Origin: Rhodoblastus sp.
GTDB lineage: Bacteria > Pseudomonadota > Alphaproteobacteria > Rhizobiales > Beijerinckiaceae
Direction of reading: 5' to 3'
DNA length: 64,000 nucleotides
Assembly: GCF_019449565.1 (NCBI RefSeq)
Contig: NZ_JAGRPM010000038.1
Span: 186,001 to 250,000 of the forward strand
Shown: positions 15,362-24,272 of the stretch, in pieces
How the letters are laid out: each line of letters begins with the position of its first letter
Numbering within the stretch: position 1 is the stretch's first letter
The notes under the pieces: generated by a model
The model's database searches: none
What the model was told of the DNA's origin: nothing
Seen by the model: the letters and a program-made list of their open reading frames with translations, nothing else
Position numbers and translations under genes: made by a program

Positions 15362-16780
15362 ATGACCGAGCTATCTCCCGCGGAGACCGCCGCGCAACTC
15401 GCCGAGATCGTTGGCGAGAAATATGTGCTGACTGCGCCGCAGGACATGGCCGGCTATCTGAGCGAGCCGCGCGACCTTTGGCATGGCAAGGCCTCCTGCG
15501 TCGTGCGTCCCGGCAGCGCGCAGGAAGTCGCAGCGATCTGCGCCTACGCCGACAGGCATGGCCTGAAGATCGTTCCGCAGGGCGGCAATACCGGGCTGGT
15601 CGGCGGTCAGATCCCGGACCAGACCGGCCATGAGATTCTGCTGTCGCTCGGACGGCTCGACAAGGTGCGTGAGATCGACCCCGCCTCCAACACCATGATC
15701 GTCGAAGCCGGCGTCACCCTGCAGAAAGTGCAGGAGGCCGCCGAAAGCGTCGATCGCCTGTTCCCGCTGTCGCTCGCCTCGGAGGGCTCCTGCACCATCG
15801 GCGGCAATCTCGCCTCCAACGCTGGCGGCACCGCCGTGCTGGCCTATGGCAACGCCCGCGATCTCGTCACAGGCCTCGAAGTCGTGCTGGCCGACGGCTC
15901 CGTGCTCGGCAATCTGTCCAAGCTGCGCAAGGACAATACGGGCTACGACCTGAAGCATGTCTTCATGGGCTCGGAAGGCACGCTCGGAATCATCACCGCC
16001 GCCGTGGTCAAGCTCTATCCGCGCCCCCGCGCCGTCGAGACGGCGCTGATCGGCCTCGCCAGCCCGGAGAAATGCCTCGACCTGCTCGTTTTGGCCCAGA
16101 CCATGGCCGGGCCGGACCTCAAAACCTTCGAATTCATGTCGCGCTTTGGCGTCGAGATCGTCGTCAAACATTCTGCCGGCGCCCGCGAGCCGCTGGAAAG
16201 CCCGCATGAATGGTATGTGCTGCTGGAACTGGCCTCGCAATCCGACTCCGGCCTCAGCGACACCATGATGGCCCTGTTGGAGGTCGCCTTTGAACAGGAG
16301 ATCGTCGAGGACGCGGCTGTGGCCGCTTCGCTCGACCAGCGCAAGGCCTTTTGGGCTTTGCGCGAAAACCTGTCCGAAATGCAGAAATTCGAGGGCGGCT
16401 CGATCAAGCACGACGTCTGCGTGCCCGTCGCGCTGGTCCCAGCCTTCCTGGCCGAGGCCGTTCCGGTGGTCGAGGCGACTATTCCGGGCGCGCGCCCCGT
16501 GCCCTTCGGCCATATGGGCGACGGCAATATCCACTTCAACGTGAGCCAGCCGCTGGGCGCCGACAAGGAAGCTTATCTCGCGCGCTGGGAGGAGTTGAAC
16601 GAGGCCGTCCATGCCGTGGTGAAGCGCATGAACGGCTCGATCTCCGCCGAACATGGCATCGGCGTGCTCAAGCGCGACCTGCTGCCGACCGTGAAGGATT
16701 CCGTTGCCATGGACGTCATGCGCCGGTTCAAGACCGCGCTCGACCCGCACAACACGTTAAATCCCGGCAAGGTGCTGTAA
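15362..16780 (+). CDS. FAD-binding oxidoreductase, GlcD / D-2-hydroxyglutarate dehydrogenase type
   Basis: 472 residues from ATG 15362; the frame is open further upstream but the family starts here. The N-terminal FAD_binding_4 domain has VPQGGNTGLVGGQ and GGNLASNAGGTAVLAYGN. The C-terminal FAD-oxidase domain has GHMGDGNIHFNV (metal-binding histidines) and ends SAEHGIGVLKR and the ALDPHNTLNPGKV signature. Members oxidise D-2-hydroxy acids such as D-lactate, glycolate or D-2-hydroxyglutarate and pass electrons to a carrier. Without GlcE/GlcF next door, the D-2-hydroxyglutarate or D-lactate dehydrogenase group is more likely than glycolate oxidase. Confidence 0.9.
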   Translation: MTELSPAETAAQLAEIVGEKYVLTAPQDMAGYLSEPRDLWHGKASCVVRPGSAQEVAAICAYADRHGLKIVPQGGNTGLVGGQIPDQTGHEILLSLGRLDKVREIDPASNTMIVEAGVTLQKVQEAAESVDRLFPLSLASEGSCTIGGNLASNAGGTAVLAYGNARDLVTGLEVVLADGSVLGNLSKLRKDNTGYDLKHVFMGSEGTLGIITAAVVKLYPRPRAVETALIGLASPEKCLDLLVLAQTMAGPDLKTFEFMSRFGVEIVVKHSAGAREPLESPHEWYVLLELASQSDSGLSDTMMALLEVAFEQEIVEDAAVAASLDQRKAFWALRENLSEMQKFEGGSIKHDVCVPVALVPAFLAEAVPVVEATIPGARPVPFGHMGDGNIHFNVSQPLGADKEAYLARWEELNEAVHAVVKRMNGSISAEHGIGVLKRDLLPTVKDSVAMDVMRRFKTALDPHNTLNPGKVL

Positions 16781-17413
16781 TCACGCCAGCAGGGCGAAGA
16801 AGCCTTCGGCGAAAATCCGCAGCGGTTCGCCGCTGCGGCGCAGCTTGGCGCGCAGCACCGCGCCCTCCCAGCCGATCCAGAAAAAATGCGCCAGTCGCGC
16901 GCAATCCCGGCCCGAGCCGATTTCCCCGCGCGCCTGGGCCAGACGCAGACATGCGGCAAGCCGCGCCTCCCAGTCCATGAAGACGGCGTCGAGCTGGGAG
17001 CGATACGCCTCCGGCAAGGCCGACATTTCCTGCCCCAGATTGCCGACGAGACAGCCGCGCCGGAACTCATAGCGGCGCATGCCCGCTTCGGCGTTGGCGA
17101 TAAAGCCGCGCAGGCGGTCGAGCGGCGCGAGCCTCTCGTCAAGCAAATGACGATCGAGCTTTGCGGCGAAATAGGCGCCATAGCGGGCGATGGCCTCGGC
17201 GCCGAAGGCCTCTTTCGACGCGAAATAATGATAAAAAGAGCCTTTCGGCACATTCGCCAGCGCCAAGATCTCGTCGAGCCCGGTGGCGACGAAACCTTTT
17301 CTCGTCAGCGTCGCGACGCCCGCGCGCAGCAGTGATTCTCTTGTGTCGCCATGATCGGGGGCTTGCTTGGGTGGGCGCCCGCGTTTGCGTGGCTGCGGAT
17401 TGACCATTTGCAT
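16781..17413 (-). CDS. acuR: TetR family repressor of acrylyl-CoA reductase, AcuR-like
   Basis: 210 residues. A basic N-terminal arm (RKRGRPPK) precedes a TetR helix-turn-helix (LDEILALANVPKGSFYHYF, residues about 45-65). The middle segment FRRGCLVGNLGQEMSALP and the end FWIGWEGAVLRAKL are near-matches, from memory, to AcuR of Rhodobacter sphaeroides, the acrylate/DMSP-responsive repressor of acuI. It diverges from acuI, and a perfect inverted repeat lies between them, 10 bases from this start. So self-repression plus repression of acuI is likely. The start could also be the ATG two codons on (MVNPQ). Confidence 0.87.
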   Translation of the reverse strand: MQMVNPQPRKRGRPPKQAPDHGDTRESLLRAGVATLTRKGFVATGLDEILALANVPKGSFYHYFASKEAFGAEAIARYGAYFAAKLDRHLLDERLAPLDRLRGFIANAEAGMRRYEFRRGCLVGNLGQEMSALPEAYRSQLDAVFMDWEARLAACLRLAQARGEIGSGRDCARLAHFFWIGWEGAVLRAKLRRSGEPLRIFAEGFFALLA

Positions 17414-17422
17414 GAAATCATT

Positions 17423-17439
17423 TTAGACTGATCGTCTAA
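17423..17439. promoter_or_regulatory. Putative AcuR operator
   Basis: TTAGACTGATCGTCTAA: perfect 6-bp arms around a 5-base centre. The only clear palindrome in the 66-base divergent acuR-acuI gap, and typical in size and symmetry for a TetR-family site. Confidence 0.7.
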
Positions 17440-17479
17440 TAAATGCAAAGGCCCGTTTTTTGGGTCGAGGAGGCCCCCC

Positions 17480-18466
17480 ATGACCAAATTCAAGGCCATT
17501 CGCATCGACAAGGACGCATCCGGCTATCGCGCGGCTTTTTCGGAATTCGACGAAACGGAATTGATGGAGGGCGACGTGACCGTGCGCGTCAGTCATTCCA
17601 CGGTCAATTACAAGGACGGGCTGGCGATCACCGGCAAGTCTCCGGTCGTGCGCCGCTTCCCGATGATCCCCGGCATTGATTTCGCCGGGGTGGTGGAAAG
17701 CTCGACCCATCCCGATTTCAAGCCCGGCGACGAGGTGGTCCTGAATGGCTGGGGCGTCGGCGAAACCCATTTCGGCGGCTATTCGCAAAAGGCGCGGGTG
17801 AAGGGCGACTGGCTGGTGCCGCTCCAAAAGGGCTTTACCGCCGCGCAAAGCATGGCGATCGGCACGGCCGGCTACACCGCCGCGCTCGCGGTGCTGGCGC
17901 TGGAGAAGCAGGGCATGACGCCGGATCGCGGCCCCGTGCTGGTCACGGGCGCGGCGGGCGGAGTCGGCTCGGTCGCCATTTCGCTGCTCGCCACGGCGGG
18001 CTGGCGCGTCATCGCCTCGACGGGCCGCGCGGAAGAAGCGGAATTCCTGAAACATCTCGGCGCGTCAGAGATTATCGACCGCGCGGAGCTTTCCGCGCCC
18101 GGCAAGCCGCTCGGCAAGGAGCGCTGGGCGGCGGCGGTCGATGCGGTCGGCTCGCATACGCTGGCCAATGTCCTGGCCCAGACCTCCTATGAAGGCGCGG
18201 TCGCCGCCTGCGGCCTCGCGCAGGGCATGGACCTGCCGACCTCGGTCGCGCCCTTCATCCTGCGCGGCGTCGCCCTGCTTGGCATAGACAGCGTGATGAA
18301 GCCCAAGGCCGTGCGCCTGCAAGCGTGGGAGCGTCTCGCGCGCGATCTGGACAAGGCCAAGCTGGCCGAACTCAGCACGACCATCGGCTATGACAAGGTG
18401 ATCGAGACCGCCACCGCGATTCTCGAGGGCAAGGTGCGCGGCCGTGTGATCGTGGAGATCGGCTAA
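17480..18466 (+). CDS. acuI: Acrylyl-CoA reductase (NADPH), AcuI
   Basis: Medium-chain dehydrogenase/reductase that reduces toxic acryloyl-CoA to propionyl-CoA. 328 residues. The N-terminus MTKFKAIRIDKD, the substrate segment NYKDGLAITG near residue 45 and GIDFAGVVESS are typical of the YhdH/AcuI group. The cofactor site is VLVTGAAGGVGSVAISLL at about 153-170. No zinc ligands are expected or seen. The AcuR-like repressor is divergent and the operator lies between. The product propionyl-CoA can go to methylmalonyl-CoA, linking this gene to meaB and mutA in this window. GAGGAGG-like ribosome binding site precedes the ATG. Confidence 0.93.
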   Translation: MTKFKAIRIDKDASGYRAAFSEFDETELMEGDVTVRVSHSTVNYKDGLAITGKSPVVRRFPMIPGIDFAGVVESSTHPDFKPGDEVVLNGWGVGETHFGGYSQKARVKGDWLVPLQKGFTAAQSMAIGTAGYTAALAVLALEKQGMTPDRGPVLVTGAAGGVGSVAISLLATAGWRVIASTGRAEEAEFLKHLGASEIIDRAELSAPGKPLGKERWAAAVDAVGSHTLANVLAQTSYEGAVAACGLAQGMDLPTSVAPFILRGVALLGIDSVMKPKAVRLQAWERLARDLDKAKLAELSTTIGYDKVIETATAILEGKVRGRVIVEIG

Positions 18467-18469
18467 ACT

Positions 18470-19375
18470 TCACCCGTCGCCATTGCCGTTCCCGCCGCTC
18501 AGCACGGCGCGCCGCTTGCTCAGCTGCGCGCCGGCGTGATCCATGAAGGCGCGAACGCGCGCGGCGTGGCGCAGGTCGGGGTGGGTCAGCAGCCAGAGCA
18601 CGGCGCCCCGCCCGGCCATCGGCTCGTCGGTGCAGACCAGTTCCGGATGCTGGTCGCCGATGAAACGCGGCAGGAAACCGATCCCGACGCCCTGCGCGAT
18701 GCATTGCGCGATCCCGACCGTAGTGTTGCAGCGCATGGCGATGCGATGCGGCGGAATTTCCTTCTCGATCCAGTCGAATACGTCGACGCCGCCGAATTGC
18801 TCGTTGAAGGCGATATAGGAATGGCTCTCGTCGGCGGGATCGAAGCCGGATTCGTAAAGCGTCCGAGAGACATAGCGCCCCCAGACCGAGGAGCCGATGC
18901 GGCGGCCGACCAGCGTCTCAGGCGGGGCGTAGGTCGAGCGCACGGCAATGTCGGCGTCGCGGCGCGACAGGTTCAGCGGCTGGTTCGTAACCAGCACGTC
19001 GAGCTGGATATCCGGGTAAGCCTTGCGAAAGCTCGCCAGGATCGGCGCGAGGACATAATTGAACAGCGCGTCATTGGTCGTGACCCGCAACAGGCCCGAG
19101 GGCTTTTCGTCGCGCCCCGCGATGCGCCGCTCGAAATCGGTGACGTCACGGCCCATCCGCTCGGCCAGCAGGACCATCTCCTGTCCGGCGGCGGTGGCGG
19201 CATAGCCGTTGCGCGACCGCTCGAACAATTTGGCCCCGATCATCTCCTCCAGCGCGCCGAGGCGGCGGAACACCGTGGAATGATTGAGGTTGAGGGAAGC
19301 TGCTGCGCCGACCAGCGAACCGGATTCCGCAATGCCGCGCACCAGGCGAAAATCGTCCCAACTGATTTGATTCAT
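18470..19375 (-). CDS. LysR family transcriptional regulator
   Basis: 301 residues from ATG 19375 (MNQISWDDFRLVRGI). Winged helix-turn-helix at residues 5-62, with the family pattern VGAAASLNLNHSTVFRRLGALE. The C-terminal LysR substrate-binding domain begins near SGLLRVTTNDALFNYVL. The open frame extends upstream into the Sua5 gene, but that part is not LysR-like. It is convergent with acuI, 3 bases apart. Target and effector unknown. Confidence 0.9.
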   Translation of the reverse strand: MNQISWDDFRLVRGIAESGSLVGAAASLNLNHSTVFRRLGALEEMIGAKLFERSRNGYAATAAGQEMVLLAERMGRDVTDFERRIAGRDEKPSGLLRVTTNDALFNYVLAPILASFRKAYPDIQLDVLVTNQPLNLSRRDADIAVRSTYAPPETLVGRRIGSSVWGRYVSRTLYESGFDPADESHSYIAFNEQFGGVDVFDWIEKEIPPHRIAMRCNTTVGIAQCIAQGVGIGFLPRFIGDQHPELVCTDEPMAGRGAVLWLLTHPDLRHAARVRAFMDHAGAQLSKRRAVLSGGNGNGDG

Positions 19376-19463
19376 GTCGCCAGAATGGTTCAAATCGCAA
19401 CCAGTTTCAAGATTGCGCCGCACAAGAGATTGCATCGTGCAAAAAAAACGGCGAAAATCGCGT

Positions 19464-20486
19464 TCATGACCGAGGCGCGGCGGCGCGGCGCAGGCGGTCA
19501 TTGATGGCCTCGCCAAGGCCTTCAGGCGGAATGGGCGCGACGGCGATCCGCCGCATCCCGCTGGCGTCCAGCAGCCGCAGCATGGAAAAGAGATTGGCTG
19601 CCGCCTCGGTGAGGTCGCCGTGCGGCGAAAGGTCAAGGATCGTTCCGTGCGCGCCCGCAAATCGCCCGCCAAAATCCAGCCCCGCCTCGCCTTCCAGCAC
19701 TTCCGCGGCGTCGAGCCGCACGCCCGCGCGCGGCGCATAATGCGAGGCGAGCTGTCCCGGCGCCACAGGCGCGTCAATTCCCTCCTCCGCGCCGGCGAGG
19801 CTTTCCCCCAATACATATTCGATCCCGGCGCGCGAAACGCCGCCCGGACGCAGCAGAACCGGCGTTTCGCCGAGCAGGGAAACGATGGTCGACTCGACCC
19901 CGACGGGACAGGCGCCGCCATTGAGCACGGCGTCGATGCGCCCATTGAGATCGGCCAGCACATGCGATGGCAGCGCCGGGCTGACATGGCCGGAGAGATT
20001 GGCGGAGGGCGCCGCGACCGGGCCTCCGGCGGCGGCGATCAGGCCGCGCGCCAGACCATTGGCGGGAATGCGCAAGCCAACGCTGTCGAGGCCGGCGCGG
20101 GCCAGATCGCAGACGCTCCCGCTCTTCGCCACCGGAAGCACAAGCGTCAGCGGCCCCGGCCAGAAGGCGGCGGCCAGCTTTTCGGCGCGCGAATCGAAAC
20201 AGCCTTCGCGCCGCGCCTGGTCCAGGTCCGCGACATGTGCGATCAGCGGATTGAAACTCGGCCGCCCCTTGGCGCGATAAATGGCGGCGACGGCGCGCGG
20301 ATCCGACGCCAGCGCGCCGAGGCCGTAAACCGTCTCGGTCGGGAAGGCGACCAACCCGCCCGCGCGCAAAATCCTTGCGGCCTCGGCGATTCCGCCCGGG
20401 CCTGCCGGAAGCAAAAGCGTATTTTTCTTGTCTTCCCTGTTCAAAGCGCCAATCCTGTTTGACGCCGAAGAGATAAAATGGTTCAC
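19464..20486 (-). CDS. L-threonylcarbamoyladenylate synthase, Sua5 type
   Basis: Makes threonylcarbamoyl-AMP from threonine, bicarbonate and ATP for the t6A modification of ANN-decoding tRNAs. 340 residues: a YrdC domain with GGLVAFPTETVYGLG (about residues 45-60) and YRAKGRPSFNPLIAH, then the Sua5 C-terminal domain with PGQLASHYAPR. The two-domain length distinguishes Sua5 from the shorter TsaC. Start ATG 20486 gives a 27-residue leader before the domain; a later start is possible. Confidence 0.93.
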   Translation of the reverse strand: MNHFISSASNRIGALNREDKKNTLLLPAGPGGIAEAARILRAGGLVAFPTETVYGLGALASDPRAVAAIYRAKGRPSFNPLIAHVADLDQARREGCFDSRAEKLAAAFWPGPLTLVLPVAKSGSVCDLARAGLDSVGLRIPANGLARGLIAAAGGPVAAPSANLSGHVSPALPSHVLADLNGRIDAVLNGGACPVGVESTIVSLLGETPVLLRPGGVSRAGIEYVLGESLAGAEEGIDAPVAPGQLASHYAPRAGVRLDAAEVLEGEAGLDFGGRFAGAHGTILDLSPHGDLTEAAANLFSMLRLLDASGMRRIAVAPIPPEGLGEAINDRLRRAAAPRS

Positions 20487-20571
20487 TTATAAACCAAATA
20501 AAAACGACGCCCGTCGCGCTTGCTCATGACACTGGCGCGCGCGTCAAGCAAGCCGAACGGAGAGGAAAGCC

Positions 20572-21315
20572 ATGACGGATGTGGAGGTCGCGCGCAATGG
20601 CGCGGTCCTGGAGCTGTCTCTGAACCGGCCCGCCAAGAAAAACGCCCTGACCAACGCCATGTATCGGGCGCTCTCCGTCGCCCTGCACGAGGCCGAGCGC
20701 GACCAAAACATCGGCGCGGTGCTGATCTCTGGCGCGGGCGGCGTTTTTTCCGCCGGCAATGACATCGGCGATTTCGTCGCCGCCGTCAGCAGCGGCGGCG
20801 AGATGGCGGCGGCAGACTTCGTTCGCAAGATCGCTGCCTTTTCCAAGCCGCTCGTCGCCGCCGTCGATGGCCTTTCTGTTGGAGTCGGCACGACCATGCT
20901 CCTTCATTGCGACCTCATTTACGCCTCGCCTTCGGCGCGCTTCTCATTGCCCTTCGTCGATCTCGGCCTGCTGCCGGAGGCTGGCTCCTCGCTGCTGCTG
21001 CCCCGCCGCGTCGGCATGGCCCGCGCCAGCGCCTGGCTGCTGGCGGGCGAAAGCTTTTCCGCCGAGGAGGCGCGCGAGGCCGGCCTGATCAACGGCGTCG
21101 TCGCCGCTGACGCCCTGCTCGCCACGGCCCGGGAAAAAGCGGCCAAGCTTGCCGCCAAGCCTCGCACGGCGCTGCTCGCCGCGCGAAAATTCCTGCGCGG
21201 CGACAAGGAGGAAATCCTCGCCCGGATCGACGCGGAACTCGACGCCTTCCGCGCCGCGCTGGCCTCGCCGCAGGCGCAGGGCGCGCTCGCGGCTTTCCTC
21301 AACAAAAACAAGTAA
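20572..21315 (+). CDS. Enoyl-CoA hydratase/isomerase family protein
   Basis: 247 residues with the crotonase fold: LNRPAKKNALTNAM at the start, the oxyanion-hole segments GVFSAGNDIGDF (residues about 57-68) and AAVDGLSVGVGTTMLLHCD (about 101-119), then FSLPFVDLGLLPEAGSS. A single Glu in PEAGSS, as in enoyl-CoA isomerases and PaaG-like enzymes, rather than the hydratase Glu pair, favours an isomerase-like reaction, but this is only an inference. The SDR gene follows 40 bases later on the same strand. Confidence 0.87.
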   Translation: MTDVEVARNGAVLELSLNRPAKKNALTNAMYRALSVALHEAERDQNIGAVLISGAGGVFSAGNDIGDFVAAVSSGGEMAAADFVRKIAAFSKPLVAAVDGLSVGVGTTMLLHCDLIYASPSARFSLPFVDLGLLPEAGSSLLLPRRVGMARASAWLLAGESFSAEEAREAGLINGVVAADALLATAREKAAKLAAKPRTALLAARKFLRGDKEEILARIDAELDAFRAALASPQAQGALAAFLNKNK

Positions 21316-21355
21316 TCGGGCGCACGCCGCAATCAAAATCAAAAGGGAGCGAATC

Positions 21356-22225
21356 ATGTCCAGCCTGGCAGGCAAGACCCTGTTCATTACCGGCGCGTCG
21401 CGCGGCATCGGCCTCGCCATCGCGCTCAGGGCCGCGCGCGACGGCGCCAATGTCGCCATCGCCGCCAAGACGGCGGAGCCCCATCCCAAACTTCCCGGCA
21501 CCATCTATAGCGCCGCCCGGGAGATCGAGGACGCTGGCGGCCGAGCCCTGCCTCTGACCGTGGACGTGCGCGACGAAGACCAGGTCGCGCAGGCGCTGGC
21601 GCAGACCGCCGCGCATTTCGGCGGAATCGACATCGTGGTCAACAACGCCAGCGCCATTGCGCTCGGCGGCAGCCAGCATATTGACATGAAGCGGTTCGAT
21701 CTGATGCACCAGGTCAACGCGCGCGGCTCCTATATGACCGCCAAGCTCGCCTTTTCTTATCTCGCCAAGGCGGAAAATCCTCATGTGCTGATGCTGGCGC
21801 CGCCGCTCGACATGAAGGAAAAATGGTTCGCCGCGCATACCGCCTATTCCATGGCCAAATTCGGCATGAGCTTGGCCGTGCTCGGACTCGCTGGCGAATT
21901 CCGTCCGGCGGGCGTCGCGGTCAACGCCTTGTGGCCACGCACGACCATCGCCACGGCGGCGGTCAATAACCTGCTCGGCGGCGAGAAGCTGATGCGCGCC
22001 TCACGCAAGCCGGACATCATGGCCGACGCCGCCCACGCCATCTTCTGTTCGCCGAGCCGCGAGCTGACCGGGCAATTCCTCATCGACGACGTCATCCTAG
22101 CCGCGCAAGGCGTGACGGAATTCGACGCCTATCGCGTCGATCCGACCAGCCCGCTCGCGCCGGACTTCTTCGTGCCCGAAGATACCCCCGTTCCGCAAGG
22201 CGTCTCGCTCAAGGCGCTGGTTTGA
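21356..22225 (+). CDS. SDR family oxidoreductase, HSDL2-like
   Basis: 289 residues from ATG 21356 (AGGGAG upstream). Rossmann nucleotide motif [13 protein letters not shown] at about 12-24, NNASA near 98-102, and YSMAK as the catalytic Tyr/Lys. The surrounding segment [26 protein letters not shown] is typical of the HSDL2 subgroup (quoted here in pieces of the family pattern). Where HSDL2 enzymes usually have Ser-Pro-Pro, this protein reads Ala-Pro-Pro, so the catalytic serine seems replaced. It probably acts on acyl-CoA or fatty substrates with the preceding gene. A strong hairpin follows its stop. Confidence 0.86.
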   Translation: MSSLAGKTLFITGASRGIGLAIALRAARDGANVAIAAKTAEPHPKLPGTIYSAAREIEDAGGRALPLTVDVRDEDQVAQALAQTAAHFGGIDIVVNNASAIALGGSQHIDMKRFDLMHQVNARGSYMTAKLAFSYLAKAENPHVLMLAPPLDMKEKWFAAHTAYSMAKFGMSLAVLGLAGEFRPAGVAVNALWPRTTIATAAVNNLLGGEKLMRASRKPDIMADAAHAIFCSPSRELTGQFLIDDVILAAQGVTEFDAYRVDPTSPLAPDFFVPEDTPVPQGVSLKALV

Positions 22226-22232
22226 CGCTTTC

Positions 22233-22265
22233 TGCGCGCCCCGCTAACACGATGCGGGGCGCGCA
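22233..22265 (+). terminator. Hairpin terminator between the SDR gene and thrB
   Basis: A perfect 12-bp GC-rich stem, TGCGCGCCCCGC and its complement, around a 9-base loop, 8 bases after the SDR stop codon. The downstream T content is weak (GGAATTTCG), so termination may be partial or the hairpin may protect the mRNA end. Confidence 0.5.
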
Positions 22266-22293
22266 GGAATTTCGAAAAGTCGAGTCGCGGACA

Positions 22294-23259
22294 ATGGCGG
22301 TTTACACGGATGTCACGGACGAGGCTCTTTTCGCCTTTCTCGCCGATTACGACCTCGGCGAGGTCCTCTCGTTCAAGGGCATAGCCGAGGGCGTCGAGAA
22401 CTCGAATTTCCTGCTCCATTGCCAGCGCGGCTTCTATATTCTCACGCTTTACGAAAAGCGGGTGAACCCAGACGACTTGCCCTTTTTCATCGGCCTGATG
22501 GAACATCTGGCGACGAAAAAGCTGTCCTGCCCGGTGCCGGTCAAGCGGCGCGACGGCGCCGCGCTCGGGACGCTCGCCGGGCGCCCGGCGGCTATCGTCA
22601 CCTTTCTCGACGGCGTCTCCGCCCGCAAGCCGGAAGCGCTTCACTGCGCCGAGACCGGGCGCGCCCTGGCGCAATTGCATCTCGCCGGACAGGGCTTCGC
22701 CCTTTCGCGCCACAATGCGCTCTCGGTCGATCATTGGCCGGCGCTGTTCGAGGCCTCGCGCGCCCGCGCAGAAGAGGTCTCGCCCGGCCTCGCCACCGAA
22801 ATCGCGGCTGAACTGGACGCCTTGCGCCGCCTCTGGCCCAGCGACCTGCCGCAAGGCGTGATCCACGCCGATCTCTTTCCCGACAATGTCTTTTTCATTG
22901 GCCGGAAGCTCTCCGGTGTAATCGACTTCTATTTCGCCTGCACCGACGCCCTCGCCTATGATCTGGCGATCTGTCTCAACGCCTGGTGTTTCGAGACGGA
23001 CGGATCCTTCAACGCCACCAAGGGCCGCGCCCTGCTCCAGGGCTACCAGAGCCTGCGCCCGCTCGCGCCGTCCGAGAGCGACGCCCTGCCCGTTCTCGCG
23101 CGCGGCGCCGCCATGCGCTTCCTGCTCACCCGGCTCTACGACTGGCTGAACGTGCCCCCCGGCGCGCTGGTGCGGCCCAAGAACCCGCTCGAATATCTCA
23201 GTAAATTACGTTTCCACCAGACCATTGCGCGCGCCGGCGAATATGGGCTGGGCGCGTGA
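22294..23259 (+). CDS. thrB: Homoserine kinase (ThrB type II, choline-kinase fold)
   Basis: Phosphorylates homoserine in threonine synthesis. 321 residues from [16 protein letters not shown]. The kinase-like fold shows VENSNFLL, the catalytic loop [14 protein letters not shown] (about residues 188-201) and [19 protein letters not shown] (about 207-225). This APH-like form is the usual one in alphaproteobacteria. It overlaps rnhA by four bases, the standard arrangement in the order. Confidence 0.93.
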   Translation: MAVYTDVTDEALFAFLADYDLGEVLSFKGIAEGVENSNFLLHCQRGFYILTLYEKRVNPDDLPFFIGLMEHLATKKLSCPVPVKRRDGAALGTLAGRPAAIVTFLDGVSARKPEALHCAETGRALAQLHLAGQGFALSRHNALSVDHWPALFEASRARAEEVSPGLATEIAAELDALRRLWPSDLPQGVIHADLFPDNVFFIGRKLSGVIDFYFACTDALAYDLAICLNAWCFETDGSFNATKGRALLQGYQSLRPLAPSESDALPVLARGAAMRFLLTRLYDWLNVPPGALVRPKNPLEYLSKLRFHQTIARAGEYGLGA

Positions 23260-23720
23260 CCCGCCGCGTCGCGATCTGGACCGACGGCGCCTGTTCCGGC
23301 AATCCCGGCCCGGGCGGATGGGGCGCCATCCTGACCTTCAACGGCTCGGAAAAAGACCTTTGCGGCGGCGAGCCCGCCACGACCAACAATCGAATGGAGC
23401 TGCTCGGCGCCATTTCGGCGCTTGAGGCTTTGACGCGCCCCTGCGCGGTCGATCTGCACACGGATTCCCAATATGTGCGGCAGGGCGTGACGTCCTGGAT
23501 GCACAACTGGAAGCGCAACGGCTGGCGCACCGCCGACAAGAAGCCGGTGAAGAACGAGGACTTGTGGAAGCGGCTCGACGAAGCGGCCAACCGCCACGAT
23601 GTCGCCTGGCACTGGGTCAAGGGCCATGCGGGAGACCCAATGAACGAACGCGCCGACGCACTGGCGCGCGCGGGCATGGCGCCTTATTTGAAGGGTGCAA
23701 AACAAAGATCGGGCGGGTAA
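23256..23720 (+). CDS. rnhA: Ribonuclease HI
   Basis: Cuts RNA in RNA-DNA hybrids. 154 residues starting at a GTG inside the thrB stop (GTGA). The four active-site acids are visible: Asp in [14 protein letters not shown], Glu in NNRMELLGA, Asp in HTDSQYV and Asp in the [12 protein letters not shown] region. Substrate handle KSLHDS-type basic loop is represented by [17 protein letters not shown]. Confidence 0.96.
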   Translation: MTRRVAIWTDGACSGNPGPGGWGAILTFNGSEKDLCGGEPATTNNRMELLGAISALEALTRPCAVDLHTDSQYVRQGVTSWMHNWKRNGWRTADKKPVKNEDLWKRLDEAANRHDVAWHWVKGHAGDPMNERADALARAGMAPYLKGAKQRSGG

Positions 23721-23813
23721 GTCCGAGCGGACCTTGCCTCCCGGCCATCCTGTTTGCTAAACATGCCGTGAAAATTCGCATGATTGCGGCGGGGGCGGCA
23801 CAAGAGCGGAACA

Positions 23814-24269
23814 ATGATGGCCAAAGCGATGATCGCCTCGATACGTCCCATTTTATTTTTTGCAGGCTTTTTCCTGGCGTTCTCGGCCTTTTCGGGAGGA
23901 GCGCGCGCGCAGGTCTGCAATGAAGACCTCGCCGTCTTCGGCAAGCAGCGCAATACGGAAATCGAGGCGCTGAACACGATTTCCAAGGCGCATGAAAACA
24001 AGCTCGATCCGATCGCCGCCTGCCCGCATCTGCGCAAGATGAAGGACATCGAGGCGAAAATGGCCGCCTATATGGTCAAGAACAAGGATTGGTGCAATAT
24101 TCCGGACGATTTCCTGAATAATTTCAAGACCAATAGCGAGCGAACGACCAAGATCGCCGAACAGGCCTGCGCCCTGGCCGCCAAGGCCAAGCAGATGCAG
24201 CAAAACGGCGGCGGCGCTGGCGTAGGCAATCTGCCGCCCCCGCCCAAGCTGCCCGCCGGACCGCTCTGA
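23814..24269 (+). CDS. Conserved secreted hypothetical protein
   Basis: 151 residues from ATG 23814. A signal peptide with a hydrophobic core PILFFAGFFLAFSAFSGG ends at ARA-QV. The mature part is helical and contains four cysteines (QVCNED, AACPHL, DWCNIP, QACALA), which could form two periplasmic disulfides, and ends in a Pro/Gly-rich tail NLPPPPKLPAGPL. I do not know a function. It lies between rnhA and ubiA, three bases before ubiA. Confidence 0.75.
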   Translation: MMAKAMIASIRPILFFAGFFLAFSAFSGGARAQVCNEDLAVFGKQRNTEIEALNTISKAHENKLDPIAACPHLRKMKDIEAKMAAYMVKNKDWCNIPDDFLNNFKTNSERTTKIAEQACALAAKAKQMQQNGGGAGVGNLPPPPKLPAGPL

Positions 24270-24272
24270 GTC

